Positions 16,502 through 24,652 of a stretch of 64,000 nt of DNA are shown one piece after another (the stretch's first letter is position 1; each line of letters begins with the position of its first letter). The notes beneath the pieces are model-generated. The model had not been told where the DNA came from, ran no database searches, and worked only from the letters and a program-made list of their open reading frames with translations. Both the position numbers and the translations under genes were made by a program. The DNA is from DASRHK01 sp035650495 (GTDB lineage Bacteria > Pseudomonadota > Gammaproteobacteria > Nevskiales > Nevskiaceae), in NCBI GenBank assembly GCA_035650495.1, contig DASRHK010000119.1:1-64000 (forward strand). The letters run 5' to 3'.

Positions 16502-18888
16502 CAGTAATTGAGGCTCAGCGTGAGGCGTATCGCACGCGGCTGGTTGCCGACATAGATCGGCGCGCCCGGCGTGGTCAGGCCGAACACCGCGACGTGCTTG
16601 TCGAACAGGTTGGTGACGCTGAAGTTGATCTCGGGCCGGTACTTCCAGTCCGGTCTCGTGATGTTGAGCGAAACGTTGTGCAGCACGAACCCCGGGAGCG
16701 GGACGTCGTTCTGCAGGATGTTGTGGCTCGGTCCGCGATAGGACAGCGAGTAGGAGCCAATGAACTGGAAGCCCGCCAGGCTCGAGCGCTGCGAAAGCAC
16801 GCCCGACGCGCTGACGAACGGCGTCGCCGGCATGCGCGTCCCCGGACCCACGTCGCCCTTGTCCGAAGTGAACGCCTCGGTCGTGCGCGAATCGACGTAC
16901 GCGCCGTTCACGTCGGCAGAGAAATTCCACGGCAGCAATGCGGCGATCCTGCCTTCGACGCCCTGGCTGCGTGCGGCGCCGACGTTGTCGGTGTAGCCGA
17001 GAATGCCCTGCTTGAGCTGCAGGATCTGAGGCTGCTTCCAGTCGATGTAGAAGCCGGTGACATCCGCGATCAGCCTGCCTTTCAGCCAATCGGTACGCAC
17101 GCCGACCTCGTAGTTCCACAGGTGATCGGAATGGAACGTCAGCGGGATGCCCAGCGCGGTGGACTCGTAACCGGTCACGCCATTGATGCCGCCAAAGCGG
17201 AAGCCGCGGACCGCCGACGCGTACACCGAGAGCTTGCGGCTCGGCCTCCAGGTCAGCGCAAGCTTCGGATTGAAGCCTCGATCGATCTGGATCGTGTCGA
17301 TGGGCGCGAGCACGGAGGCCACCGTCTCCGGCAGCGGCACGGCGTCGCTGGTGTCCGGAAGGATGATGCCCTGTTCGGCGGCGCTGTCGATGCCGTGTGT
17401 CTTCTGATCGTAGACGCGGCCGCCGAGATCCAGCTCGACGGTGTCGAAGAACGTGCGCTTGAGATCGACGAATGCCGCCTTCTCGATCGCGAGCGCGTCG
17501 ATCAGCGCGGTGTCGGAGACTTCCGTGAACGCGAAGCCCGGCCGATTGAGCAGAGTCCGGATCGCATCGAACACGGGGTTCAGCTGGTCGGGCAGCGCCG
17601 TCGCGGCCGCAGTGGTCACGATCGTGTTCAGCGCCAGGTGCTGGTCGGAATGCATGTAGAACAGGCCGATCACATAGTCGATCCCCCACACCGGCTCGCG
17701 GGAGACCAGTCGAACCTCGCCCGTCGGCTGCTTTGCGCTGCTGACGAACGGCTCGTAGGCCACCACGGGCGTGCTCGACAGGGCGAGCGAGGGCGTGAGA
17801 TCGGTGACGCTCGTGCTCTTGAGCTCGAGCTGGTTGGCCAGCACCATCAGATCGGCGAAGCCGAAACCCCAGATGCCCTTCAAGCCATACAGCTTCACGC
17901 GCGAGTCGGTGGGGGTTGCGTGGCGCGAGTTCTCCCGGGTGCTCGCCGAGACGTCCGTCTCGACCTGGCTCGCCGCGACGTGCAGCTCGCGGAAAAAGTA
18001 GCTCGCCTCGATCGACAAGCGGTCCAGCGGCTGAAGCAGGACGGCGCCGCGCGCCTGCACCCGGCGCGATGAATTCGTGTCGGTGCGACCGTTGTCCGGC
18101 TCGTCGATCCAGCCGGGCGTCTTGCGGTAGATGCCCGTCCCGCGGATCGCCATCACGCTGCCGACCGGTACATTGACCATCCCGCCGTATTCCCGCTCGA
18201 AGCTCTCGCTGTCGGCAATCCTGCCGCCGCTCGCCGATAGCTTGAGTTGCGTCACGTGCAGCTGGGGCGCATTGGGTACGTAGCGGACCGCGCCCGACAG
18301 CGCCGAGCCACCGAACAACGTGCCTTGCGGGCCTTTGAGCACCTCGACCGTCTGCAGATCGAAAGGCTCGACATCGGCGAGCACCGAGAGCACGGACGGA
18401 TTGGTCAGCGACACATCCTCCAGGAACAGGCCAGTCGGCCGCGTGTAGATGTTGTTGCGGGAATCGGCCGAGATGCCGCGGATGGACAGGTAGTTGCCGT
18501 CTTCATTCTCGCCGCTGTTCAGCGTCACCCCGGGCGAGAACTGCACGATCTGGGCAAGCGACTTGAATCCGCGCTTCTCCAGATCGTCGCCGCGGAACGC
18601 GTTGATGCTGATCGGCACCTCGCGCGAGGCTTCCTTGCGCTTGGTCGCGGTGACGACGACATCCTCGAGCTTGGTGGCGCCGTCGGGCTCGGTCGACGCG
18701 GGCACCGGCTCTTGCGGCTCGGACACCTGCACCGGAACGGTGGGCAGCGTCTCGGGCGGCGCCTGCGTTGCATCCGGCTGCGGTGCCGCGTCCTGCGCGC
18801 GCGCATGCATGGCGACCGCGAAGCTCACCGCCACCAGCGTCCCCTTCCATTTGAACTGCGTCATCCCCGTCGCACCCGCAGCCTGCAT
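16501..18888 (-). CDS. TonB-dependent outer-membrane receptor
   Basis: The 795-residue protein has a signal peptide (GTLVAVSFAVAMHARAQ), a TonB box-like segment (KLEDVVVTATKRKEA) near residue 73, a plug domain (REVPISINAFRGDDLEKRG, VEVLKGPQGTLFGGSALSGA) and a beta-barrel ending in a typical aromatic C-terminus (RLTLSLNY). It would import a ligand across the outer membrane using a TonB system such as that at 2212-5205. As first gene of the operon with three GGT-like enzymes, a carboxypeptidase and an amidohydrolase, it probably brings in their substrate. The start could be the ATG at 18888 or that at 18864 (MTQFKWKG), which leaves a better signal peptide. A candidate TetR operator lies just upstream. 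Confidence 0.93.
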   Translation of the reverse strand: MQAAGATGMTQFKWKGTLVAVSFAVAMHARAQDAAPQPDATQAPPETLPTVPVQVSEPQEPVPASTEPDGATKLEDVVVTATKRKEASREVPISINAFRGDDLEKRGFKSLAQIVQFSPGVTLNSGENEDGNYLSIRGISADSRNNIYTRPTGLFLEDVSLTNPSVLSVLADVEPFDLQTVEVLKGPQGTLFGGSALSGAVRYVPNAPQLHVTQLKLSASGGRIADSESFEREYGGMVNVPVGSVMAIRGTGIYRKTPGWIDEPDNGRTDTNSSRRVQARGAVLLQPLDRLSIEASYFFRELHVAASQVETDVSASTRENSRHATPTDSRVKLYGLKGIWGFGFADLMVLANQLELKSTSVTDLTPSLALSSTPVVAYEPFVSSAKQPTGEVRLVSREPVWGIDYVIGLFYMHSDQHLALNTIVTTAAATALPDQLNPVFDAIRTLLNRPGFAFTEVSDTALIDALAIEKAAFVDLKRTFFDTVELDLGGRVYDQKTHGIDSAAEQGIILPDTSDAVPLPETVASVLAPIDTIQIDRGFNPKLALTWRPSRKLSVYASAVRGFRFGGINGVTGYESTALGIPLTFHSDHLWNYEVGVRTDWLKGRLIADVTGFYIDWKQPQILQLKQGILGYTDNVGAARSQGVEGRIAALLPWNFSADVNGAYVDSRTTEAFTSDKGDVGPGTRMPATPFVSASGVLSQRSSLAGFQFIGSYSLSYRGPSHNILQNDVPLPGFVLHNVSLNITRPDWKYRPEINFSVTNLFDKHVAVFGLTTPGAPIYVGNQPRAIRLTLSLNY

Positions 18889-18905
18889 CCACGTCGACGC
18901 TACAA

Positions 18906-18924
18906 TACATTTCTGTATCTTGCA
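18906..18924. promoter_or_regulatory. Candidate TetR operator upstream of the receptor gene
   Basis: The site contains the CTGTATC core (18913-18919) shared with sites upstream of tetR and soxB; 10 of 15 bases match the perfect palindrome at 26664-26678. It sits 18-36 bp upstream of the receptor ATG at 18888. Next to it, TTGCAA at 18920-18925 is a palindromic -35-like hexamer usable in both directions. It is the weakest of the three sites. Confidence 0.5.
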
Positions 18925-18954
18925 ACAGCGACACGGGCCGCCTGCATACTTGGC

Positions 18955-18972
18955 ACATCTGTATTGTGTGGC
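18955..18972. promoter_or_regulatory. Weak half-site resembling the TetR operator, upstream of purU
   Basis: ACATCTGTATTGTGTGG contains CTGTATT (18959-18965), one base off the CTGTATC core, 13-30 bp upstream of the purU ATG. On its own it would not be convincing; it is listed because the 97-bp space serves two divergent operons and already has a better site at 18906-18924. Confidence 0.25.
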
Positions 18973-18985
18973 CTAAGATCGGGCC

Positions 18986-19834
18986 ATGACCGAGTTCGCG
19001 CTCCAGTTCATCTGCCCCGACCGCATCGGCGTCCTCGCCGCCATCACGCAGCGCCTGCTCGAGGCCGGCGCCGACATCCGCGAGGCCGCGCAATTCGGCG
19101 ATCCGGAGACCGGCCTGTTCTTCATCCGCATGCGCGTGCGCCTGCAGCGCGCGACGTCGAAGAGCCAGCTGATGGCGATCCTGCAGCCCGCGATCGAGCA
19201 GTTCTCCCTGCAAGCCATTTGTTCGGATCTGTCCCAGAAGCCACGGATCATGATCGCTGTGTCGCAGCACGGCCATTGCCTGCAGCAGCTGCTCCACGCG
19301 TGGCGACAGGGCTCGCTGCACGCCGACATCACCAGCATCGTCTCCAATCACGAGACCTACGCGAGCCTCGCCGAGTGGTACGCGATCCCCTTCCACCATC
19401 TGCCGATCCGCGACGGCAACAAGGCGGCGCAGGAGCAGGCGATCCTCAAGCTCGCCGACGAGCAGAAGGTCGATCTGCTGGTGCTCGCGCGCTACATGCA
19501 GATCCTGTCGCCGCAGATGTGCGCGCAGGTGCAAGGCAAGTGCATCAACATCCATCACTCCTTCCTGCCCGGCTTCAAGGGCGCGCGGCCGTATCACCAG
19601 GCGCACGCGCGCGGCGTGAAGATCATCGGCGCCACCGCGCACTACGTGACGACCGATCTCGACGAAGGCCCGATCATCGAGCAGGACGTGCGGCGCGTGA
19701 CGCACGCGACCTCGCCCGAGGAGATGGTCGAGATCGGGCGCGAGACCGAAGCGAGCGTGCTGCTGCGCGCGGTGAAATGGCACGCCGAGCATCGCGTCAT
19801 CCTCAACGGCAGCAAGACGGTGGTGTTCGCATGA
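18986..19834 (+). CDS. purU: Formyltetrahydrofolate deformylase
   Basis: The 282-residue protein has an N-terminal ACT domain (FALQFICPDRIGVLAAITQR) and a formyltransferase-fold domain with the catalytic set Asn-His-Asp: CINIHHSFLPGFKGARPYHQ and GATAHYVTTDLDEGPIIEQD. It hydrolyses 10-formyl-THF to formate and free THF. Here it is the first gene of a two-gene operon with an MFS transporter, divergent from the receptor operon and facing the sarcosine-oxidase genes. Sarcosine-type oxidases load one-carbon units onto THF, so PurU would recycle THF for them; this link is established for one-carbon catabolism and inferred here. Confidence 0.95.
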   Translation: MTEFALQFICPDRIGVLAAITQRLLEAGADIREAAQFGDPETGLFFIRMRVRLQRATSKSQLMAILQPAIEQFSLQAICSDLSQKPRIMIAVSQHGHCLQQLLHAWRQGSLHADITSIVSNHETYASLAEWYAIPFHHLPIRDGNKAAQEQAILKLADEQKVDLLVLARYMQILSPQMCAQVQGKCINIHHSFLPGFKGARPYHQAHARGVKIIGATAHYVTTDLDEGPIIEQDVRRVTHATSPEEMVEIGRETEASVLLRAVKWHAEHRVILNGSKTVVFA

Positions 19835-21105
19835 GCTATTCGCGCGGCTATCTGACGTGGTCACTCGTCGTGCTGTCGGCTGCCAACGTGCTCAACTACA
19901 GCGACCGCAACGTCGTCAACATCCTGCTCGAGCCGATCAAGCGCGATCTCGCGCTCAGCGATTCGCAGGCGGGCTTGCTCACCGGGCTCGCCTTCACCGT
20001 CGTGTTCTCGCTCATGGGCGTGCCGCTCGCGCGCATCGCGGATCGCGGCCATCACGTGAAAGTCATCAGCGGCGCGATCGCGGCGTTCTCGATCATGACT
20101 GTGGCATGCGCCAATGCCACGTCGTTTGCGACCTTGCTGCTCGCGCGGATCGGCGTCGGCATCGGCGAAGCGGGCGTTGGCCCGAGCACGTCGGCGATGA
20201 TCGCCGATTATTTCTCGCCGCAGGTCCGCGCACGCGCATTCTCGGCGGTCGCGGTCACTTCCGGCCTCGGCATCATCTTCGGCATGGCGCTCGGCGGTTA
20301 TCTCAGCGATCGGGTCGGCTGGCGCGCGGTGTTCGCCATCATGGGCGCGCCCGGTGTGATCGTCGCGCTGCTCGCATACCTCACGCTGCGGGAGCCGGCG
20401 CAGGCGCTGCGCGCGGCTGCATCGCACGCCGCGCCGACCGTGAGCATCGAGGCCGCGCTGCGCGTGCTGGGATCGCGCAAGTCGTACGTCTACATGACGA
20501 TTGGCCTGGCGATCGCGGCGATCGGCTCGTACGGACTTTCCGCGTGGATCCCGGCGTTCTTCATGCGCAACTACGCGATGAGCGGCACCAAGATCGGCGG
20601 CATCCTCGCGCTGTCCGGCGGCCCCGGCACCGTGATCGGCATCCTCGCGGGCGGCTGGCTGTCCGACAAGCTGTCTACGCGCGATGCGCGCTGGCCGCTG
20701 TGGCTGTTCATGCTCGGCTTCGGCGGCACCGTACCGATCTATCTCGTGCTGCTGCTTTCCCCCAGCGCGAATCTCGGGCTCGCGCTCTCGATCCCCGCGA
20801 CGATCATCGCCTGCCTGTGGATCGCGCCGGGCATGGCGTTGTCGCAGACGCTCGCGGGATCGCAATTCCGCGCAACGGCCGCAGCCATCTTCAGCCTCGC
20901 GCTCAATCTCGTCGGGCTGGGCATCGGGCCGCTCGCGGTCGGGGTGATCAGCGACGCGCTGCAGCCGATCGCCGGTGCCGAGGCGCTGCGCTATGCGCTG
21001 TGCAGCATGCTCGCGACCTTCGTGGTCGGTCTCGTGCTGTTCCAGATTGCGACGCGCTACGTGCGCGCGGATCTCGACGCGATCAAGCTGGCGGAAGCAC
21101 GCTGA
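19831..21105 (+). CDS. MFS transporter (Spinster-like)
   Basis: The 424-residue protein has about 12 hydrophobic segments. Family marks are the first helix NVLNYSDRNVVNILLEPIKR, loop 2-3 GVPLARIADRGHHVK, and GVGIGEAGVGPSTSAMIADY, which is typical of Spinster-like MFS proteins, followed by PQVRARAFSA. The start overlaps the purU stop as ATGA, so the two are translationally coupled. It ends 23 bp inside the convergent soxG gene. As the only inner-membrane carrier in this accessory region, it may import what the receptor delivers to the periplasm, or export a product; the direction cannot be told. Confidence 0.9.
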   Translation: MSYSRGYLTWSLVVLSAANVLNYSDRNVVNILLEPIKRDLALSDSQAGLLTGLAFTVVFSLMGVPLARIADRGHHVKVISGAIAAFSIMTVACANATSFATLLLARIGVGIGEAGVGPSTSAMIADYFSPQVRARAFSAVAVTSGLGIIFGMALGGYLSDRVGWRAVFAIMGAPGVIVALLAYLTLREPAQALRAAASHAAPTVSIEAALRVLGSRKSYVYMTIGLAIAAIGSYGLSAWIPAFFMRNYAMSGTKIGGILALSGGPGTVIGILAGGWLSDKLSTRDARWPLWLFMLGFGGTVPIYLVLLLSPSANLGLALSIPATIIACLWIAPGMALSQTLAGSQFRATAAAIFSLALNLVGLGIGPLAVGVISDALQPIAGAEALRYALCSMLATFVVGLVLFQIATRYVRADLDAIKLAEAR

Positions 21106-21586
21106 GCGTCGCCGTCCGGCGCAGCCACTCGGCAAACGCCCACGCGATGCTCACGTCGACCAGCACGCGATAGTCGTCGGTCGCCCAGCGCTGGATCATC
21201 GCCGTCGCCAACGACGCGAACCGCGTCCGCGCGAAGCGACCCGAGGCGACGATCGCGGGATCGCAACCGGCCGCGATGATGTCAGTCGCGCGTGGTCCGG
21301 TGATGCGGAAGGCGACAAGCCGATCGGAGATCTCCGTAACGAGCATTCCAGAACTGGAGCCGTAGGGCGCGCCATGCGCGCCGGCAGTCGACGAAGTGAT
21401 CAACCACGCGTGCGGCTCGATGCGAACGCTGCCCTGCTCCGCGGTTCCTTCGAGCGCATTCGGCTCGCTCGGCAGCGCGCTCGGATCGGTCTGCAAGCGC
21501 CGCGACTTGCGGACGCTGATGCACTGGAGCGAGCGCTCCTCGACGATCCGCAGCTGCGCGTGATCCACGATCGGCTCACTCGACAT
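21083..21586 (-). CDS. soxG: Sarcosine oxidase-type gamma subunit
   Basis: The 167-residue protein is the last gene of the soxBDAG order. It carries weak but recognisable SoxG features: EPHAWLITSS in the first half, then LVTEISDRLVAFRITGPRAT and CDPAIVASGRFARTRFASL, with an aromatic YRVLVDVSIAWAFAEWL C-terminus, a fold related to the GcvT/YgfZ group. The ATG at 21586 overlaps the soxA stop by 11 bp. It is a little shorter than the usual 190-200 residues. It should sit in the cytoplasmic heterotetramer; its separate role is structural. Its 3' end overlaps the convergent transporter gene by 23 bp. Confidence 0.87.
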   Translation of the reverse strand: MSSEPIVDHAQLRIVEERSLQCISVRKSRRLQTDPSALPSEPNALEGTAEQGSVRIEPHAWLITSSTAGAHGAPYGSSSGMLVTEISDRLVAFRITGPRATDIIAAGCDPAIVASGRFARTRFASLATAMIQRWATDDYRVLVDVSIAWAFAEWLRRTATLSVLPPA

Positions 21587-24368
21587 GGAGGCGCTTCCCT
21601 TCCGGATCGTATGCGGCCGCGTTGACAATCGTCGCGGCGATCGACGTCTGGTGGATCGCGTCGTACACCTCGACGCCTTCGCCCATGCGCGCGCGACCGT
21701 TCTCGATCAGCGCCATTGCGACCGGCCGGCCGAGCGTCGGGCTGTGCACGGACGACGTGACCCAGCCTTGCGAGCGGCGCTTGCCGTCGGCGCCGCCGGC
21801 GACGACGTGCGCGCCCGGCGGCAACAGCGTCTGCTGGTCTTGCGCCGCAAGACCCACGAGCTGCCGGCGATTCGAGCGCAGGCCCTCGGGCGTCATCGTC
21901 GAGCGGCGGCCCGCGAAGTCTTCCGCCTTCTTCGCGATGATCTCCGCGAAGCCGATGTCCTGCGGCATCGTCGCGCCGTCGGTCTCGGTGCCGACGTGCA
22001 GGTATCCTTTCTCGATGCGCATGACCATCAATGCCTCGATGCCGAACGGCGCCGCGCCGAGATCCCTGCCGAGCTCGAGCAGTCGCTGCCAGAGCGCGGC
22101 GCCCTGCCGCCACGGCACGCTCACTTCGTAGGAGAGCTCGCCGGTGAAGCTCACGCGCATGATGCGCGCCGGCGCGTCGCCGAAGCGGCCGGATCGCGCG
22201 GTCATGTGCGGGAACGCCGCGCCAGAGAGATCGATGTCACCCACGACGCGCTCGAGCAATGCTCGCGAGCGCGGACCCGCGACCATCACCGTCGCCCACT
22301 GCGTCGTGACCGGCTCGACGATCACGTCGAGGTCGGTCCACTCGCATTGCAGCCACTCCTCGAGCCAGTCGGTGACCCGCTCGGCGTGTCCGCTTGTCGT
22401 GCCGACCTGGAACGTCTGCTCGTCCCAGCGCGTCAGCACGCCGTCATCCATCACGATGCCGTCTTCGCCGAGCATCAGGCCGTAGCGGCAGGAGCCGGGC
22501 TTCAGCGTCTTCACGTTGTTGACGTAGATGCGCTGCAGGAACGTCGCGGCGTCGGGACCGTGCACGAGGATCTTCCCGAGCGGCGAGTAGTCGATGATGC
22601 CGACGCCGTTGCGCACGAGCTTCACTTCGCGCGCGAACGCGTCGGCTTCACGCTCGCCCGCATTCGCGAAATACGCAGGGCGCGACCAGCCGCCGTAGTC
22701 CTCCATCTTCGCGCCGAGCTCGCGCAGCAGCGCGTCGGTCGGCAACCGGCGCAGCGGCTGGTAGAACGCTTCCACGTTCGCGCCTGCCAGCGCGCCGAAC
22801 GTGACGGGATCGAACGGCGGGCGGAACTTGGTCGTGCCGACGTCGCCGGGCGCCTTGCCGACGATGCCACCGAGGATGCCGATCGCGTTGACGTTCGACG
22901 TCTTGCCCTGATCGGCCATCATCCCCGTCGTCGTGTAGCGCTTCAGATGCTCGACGGCGGAGAAGTTCTCGCGCACCGCGAGGCGCAGGTCGCCTTCGGT
23001 GACGTCGCTCGCGAAATCGACCCAGGAGTACGCCGGCGCGCGGCCGAGGCTGCTCACGTCGACGCTCCAGAGCGGCTGCACCTCGTGATCACGATCGAAC
23101 GCACCCGCGGCGGCGCCGATCGCGCGCGTGCGCTGCACGGAATGATTCGGCACGAACGCATGAACGCCTTCGTCGTAGCGCAGGCCGCCGCCGGACTGCG
23201 AGAACAGATGCACGGTCGGATTCCAGCCGCCGGAGACCAGCAGGCAATCGCACGTCGCGAACCTCGCCGTGCCGGGCAGCGCGCGACCGTTCTCATCGAC
23301 GCGATGCCACTCCACCGACGTGATCGCCTTGCCGATCGTGTTGGTCGGCGCGCACTTCCATTCGACGGCGACGCCGCGATTCGCGAGCTCGGCGATCCCG
23401 CTCGCCGACGAATTGGCGCGCACGTCGAGGATCGCGGCAATCTCGACCCCGGCGTCGAGCAGCTTCAGCGCGGTGGTGTAAACGCTGTCGTTGTTGGTGG
23501 CCAGGACCGCGCGCCGGCCCGGCAGCACCGCGTAGCGCTGCAGATATTCCTGCGCCGCGCTCGCGAGCATCACGCCGGGACGGTCGTTGTTCGGGAACAC
23601 CAGCGGACGCTCGACGGCACCGGTCGCCAGCACCACTTCCTTCGCGCGGAAATGCCAGAGACGTTGGCGGACGCTCGCATCGGACAGGCGCTGAACGGCG
23701 ACGACGTAATCGTGATCGTAGTAGCCGAATGCGGTGCAGCGATCGAGGACGCAAACGCCTTCGAGCGCCTTGGCGACGGGCTTGTCGTCGACGAGCGTGA
23801 CGCGCTTCCCCGCGTTCGCCGCTGCGGCCGCGGCCTCGATGCCGGCAGCGCCGGCGCCGACGACGAGCAGGTCGACGCTCTCGTAGCGCTTGTCGTAGCG
23901 ATCGGGATCCGGCTCGGTGGGACTGTGACCCAGACCGGCCGCCGCGCGGATGATCCCTTCGAACCATTTCCAGCCCGGCCAGAGGAAGGTCTTGTAGTAG
24001 AAGCCCGACGGCATCAGAGCCTTGAACAGGCGGATGACGGCGAGCACGTCGAAGCGCGCGCTCGGCCAGCAGTTCACCGCGCGCGCTTGCAGACCGTCGA
24101 ACAGCTCGATCTGCGTCGCCTTGAGATTCGGCTCGGTGCGCGCGCCGGCGCCGAGCTGCACGAGCGTGTTCGGCTCCTCGAAGCTCGCGCCGACGATGCC
24201 GCGCGGACGGTGATACTTGAAGCTGCGCGCAGTGACGCGCACGCCGTTGGCGAGCAGCGCGGATGCGAGCGTGTCGCCCTTGAAACCGACATATTCGCGT
24301 CCGTCGAAGCAAAAGCGCAGCGGCTGGTTGCGATCGATCGCGCCGCCTTCGCGCGCGCGCAGGCTCAT
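21576..24368 (-). CDS. soxA: Sarcosine oxidase-type alpha subunit
   Basis: The 930-residue protein has the two-part SoxA layout. The N-terminal half has a ferredoxin-like stretch (LRFCFDGREYVGFKGDTLAS) and an FAD/NAD-type dinucleotide fold (LLVVGAGAAGIEAAAAAANA, near residue 168; VVLATGAVERPLVFPNNDRP). The C-terminal 380 residues are a GcvT-like folate-binding domain (KLVRNGVGIIDYSPLGKILV, ELSYEVSVPW, MRIEKGYLHVGTETDGATMP). In known heterotetrameric enzymes it passes the methyl carbon to THF as methylene-THF. The ATG overlaps the soxD stop (ATGA). Substrate could be sarcosine or another N-alkyl amino acid. Confidence 0.93.
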   Translation of the reverse strand: MSLRAREGGAIDRNQPLRFCFDGREYVGFKGDTLASALLANGVRVTARSFKYHRPRGIVGASFEEPNTLVQLGAGARTEPNLKATQIELFDGLQARAVNCWPSARFDVLAVIRLFKALMPSGFYYKTFLWPGWKWFEGIIRAAAGLGHSPTEPDPDRYDKRYESVDLLVVGAGAAGIEAAAAAANAGKRVTLVDDKPVAKALEGVCVLDRCTAFGYYDHDYVVAVQRLSDASVRQRLWHFRAKEVVLATGAVERPLVFPNNDRPGVMLASAAQEYLQRYAVLPGRRAVLATNNDSVYTTALKLLDAGVEIAAILDVRANSSASGIAELANRGVAVEWKCAPTNTIGKAITSVEWHRVDENGRALPGTARFATCDCLLVSGGWNPTVHLFSQSGGGLRYDEGVHAFVPNHSVQRTRAIGAAAGAFDRDHEVQPLWSVDVSSLGRAPAYSWVDFASDVTEGDLRLAVRENFSAVEHLKRYTTTGMMADQGKTSNVNAIGILGGIVGKAPGDVGTTKFRPPFDPVTFGALAGANVEAFYQPLRRLPTDALLRELGAKMEDYGGWSRPAYFANAGEREADAFAREVKLVRNGVGIIDYSPLGKILVHGPDAATFLQRIYVNNVKTLKPGSCRYGLMLGEDGIVMDDGVLTRWDEQTFQVGTTSGHAERVTDWLEEWLQCEWTDLDVIVEPVTTQWATVMVAGPRSRALLERVVGDIDLSGAAFPHMTARSGRFGDAPARIMRVSFTGELSYEVSVPWRQGAALWQRLLELGRDLGAAPFGIEALMVMRIEKGYLHVGTETDGATMPQDIGFAEIIAKKAEDFAGRRSTMTPEGLRSNRRQLVGLAAQDQQTLLPPGAHVVAGGADGKRRSQGWVTSSVHSPTLGRPVAMALIENGRARMGEGVEVYDAIHQTSIAATIVNAAAYDPEGKRLHVE

Positions 24369-24652
24369 GATCCGCCCTCGACGTCGGGACGCGGCGCGCC
24401 CATCGCGTAGATCGCCTTGATCTCGTGCGTCGTGGTCTGGCGCACGACGTTGAACCATTGCCGGCAGCCGCTCGCGTGCAGCCAGCGCTCGTAGTGCCAG
24501 CCCTTCGGGTTGCCGCGGAGGTACAGATATTGGGCCCACGCGGTGTCGCTCACTTCGCTGTGCGGGCCCGGTCGCGTGATGTGACTCTGGCCGCCGCACC
24601 GGAACTCGATCTCGTCGCGCGGACCACAGAAAGGGCAATCGATCTTGAGCAT
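24365..24652 (-). CDS. soxD: Sarcosine oxidase-type delta subunit
   Basis: The 95-residue protein matches SoxD in size and motifs: IDCPFCGPRDEIEF with the CxxC pair, and RGNPKGWHYERWLHASGCRQ WFNVVRQTTTHEI split around the conserved His and Cys. These residues bind the structural zinc in the known enzyme. The start shares one base with the soxB stop (TGATG) and the stop overlaps soxA (ATGA), so the four subunits are made in a coupled series. It is one of the most specific markers that this is the heterotetrameric, not the monomeric, enzyme type. Confidence 0.95.
   Translation of the reverse strand: MLKIDCPFCGPRDEIEFRCGGQSHITRPGPHSEVSDTAWAQYLYLRGNPKGWHYERWLHASGCRQWFNVVRQTTTHEIKAIYAMGAPRPDVEGGS

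Noticed and set aside
14735..16507. A 590-codon plus-strand open frame antisense to GGT-like protein 3
   Set aside because: High-GC antisense frame, Arg-rich and without any recognisable domain; the minus strand codes for a clear GGT family protein.
18247..21105. A 952-codon plus-strand frame that ends with the MFS protein
   Set aside because: It crosses the receptor gene and runs out of frame through purU; only the part from 19831 is protein-like.
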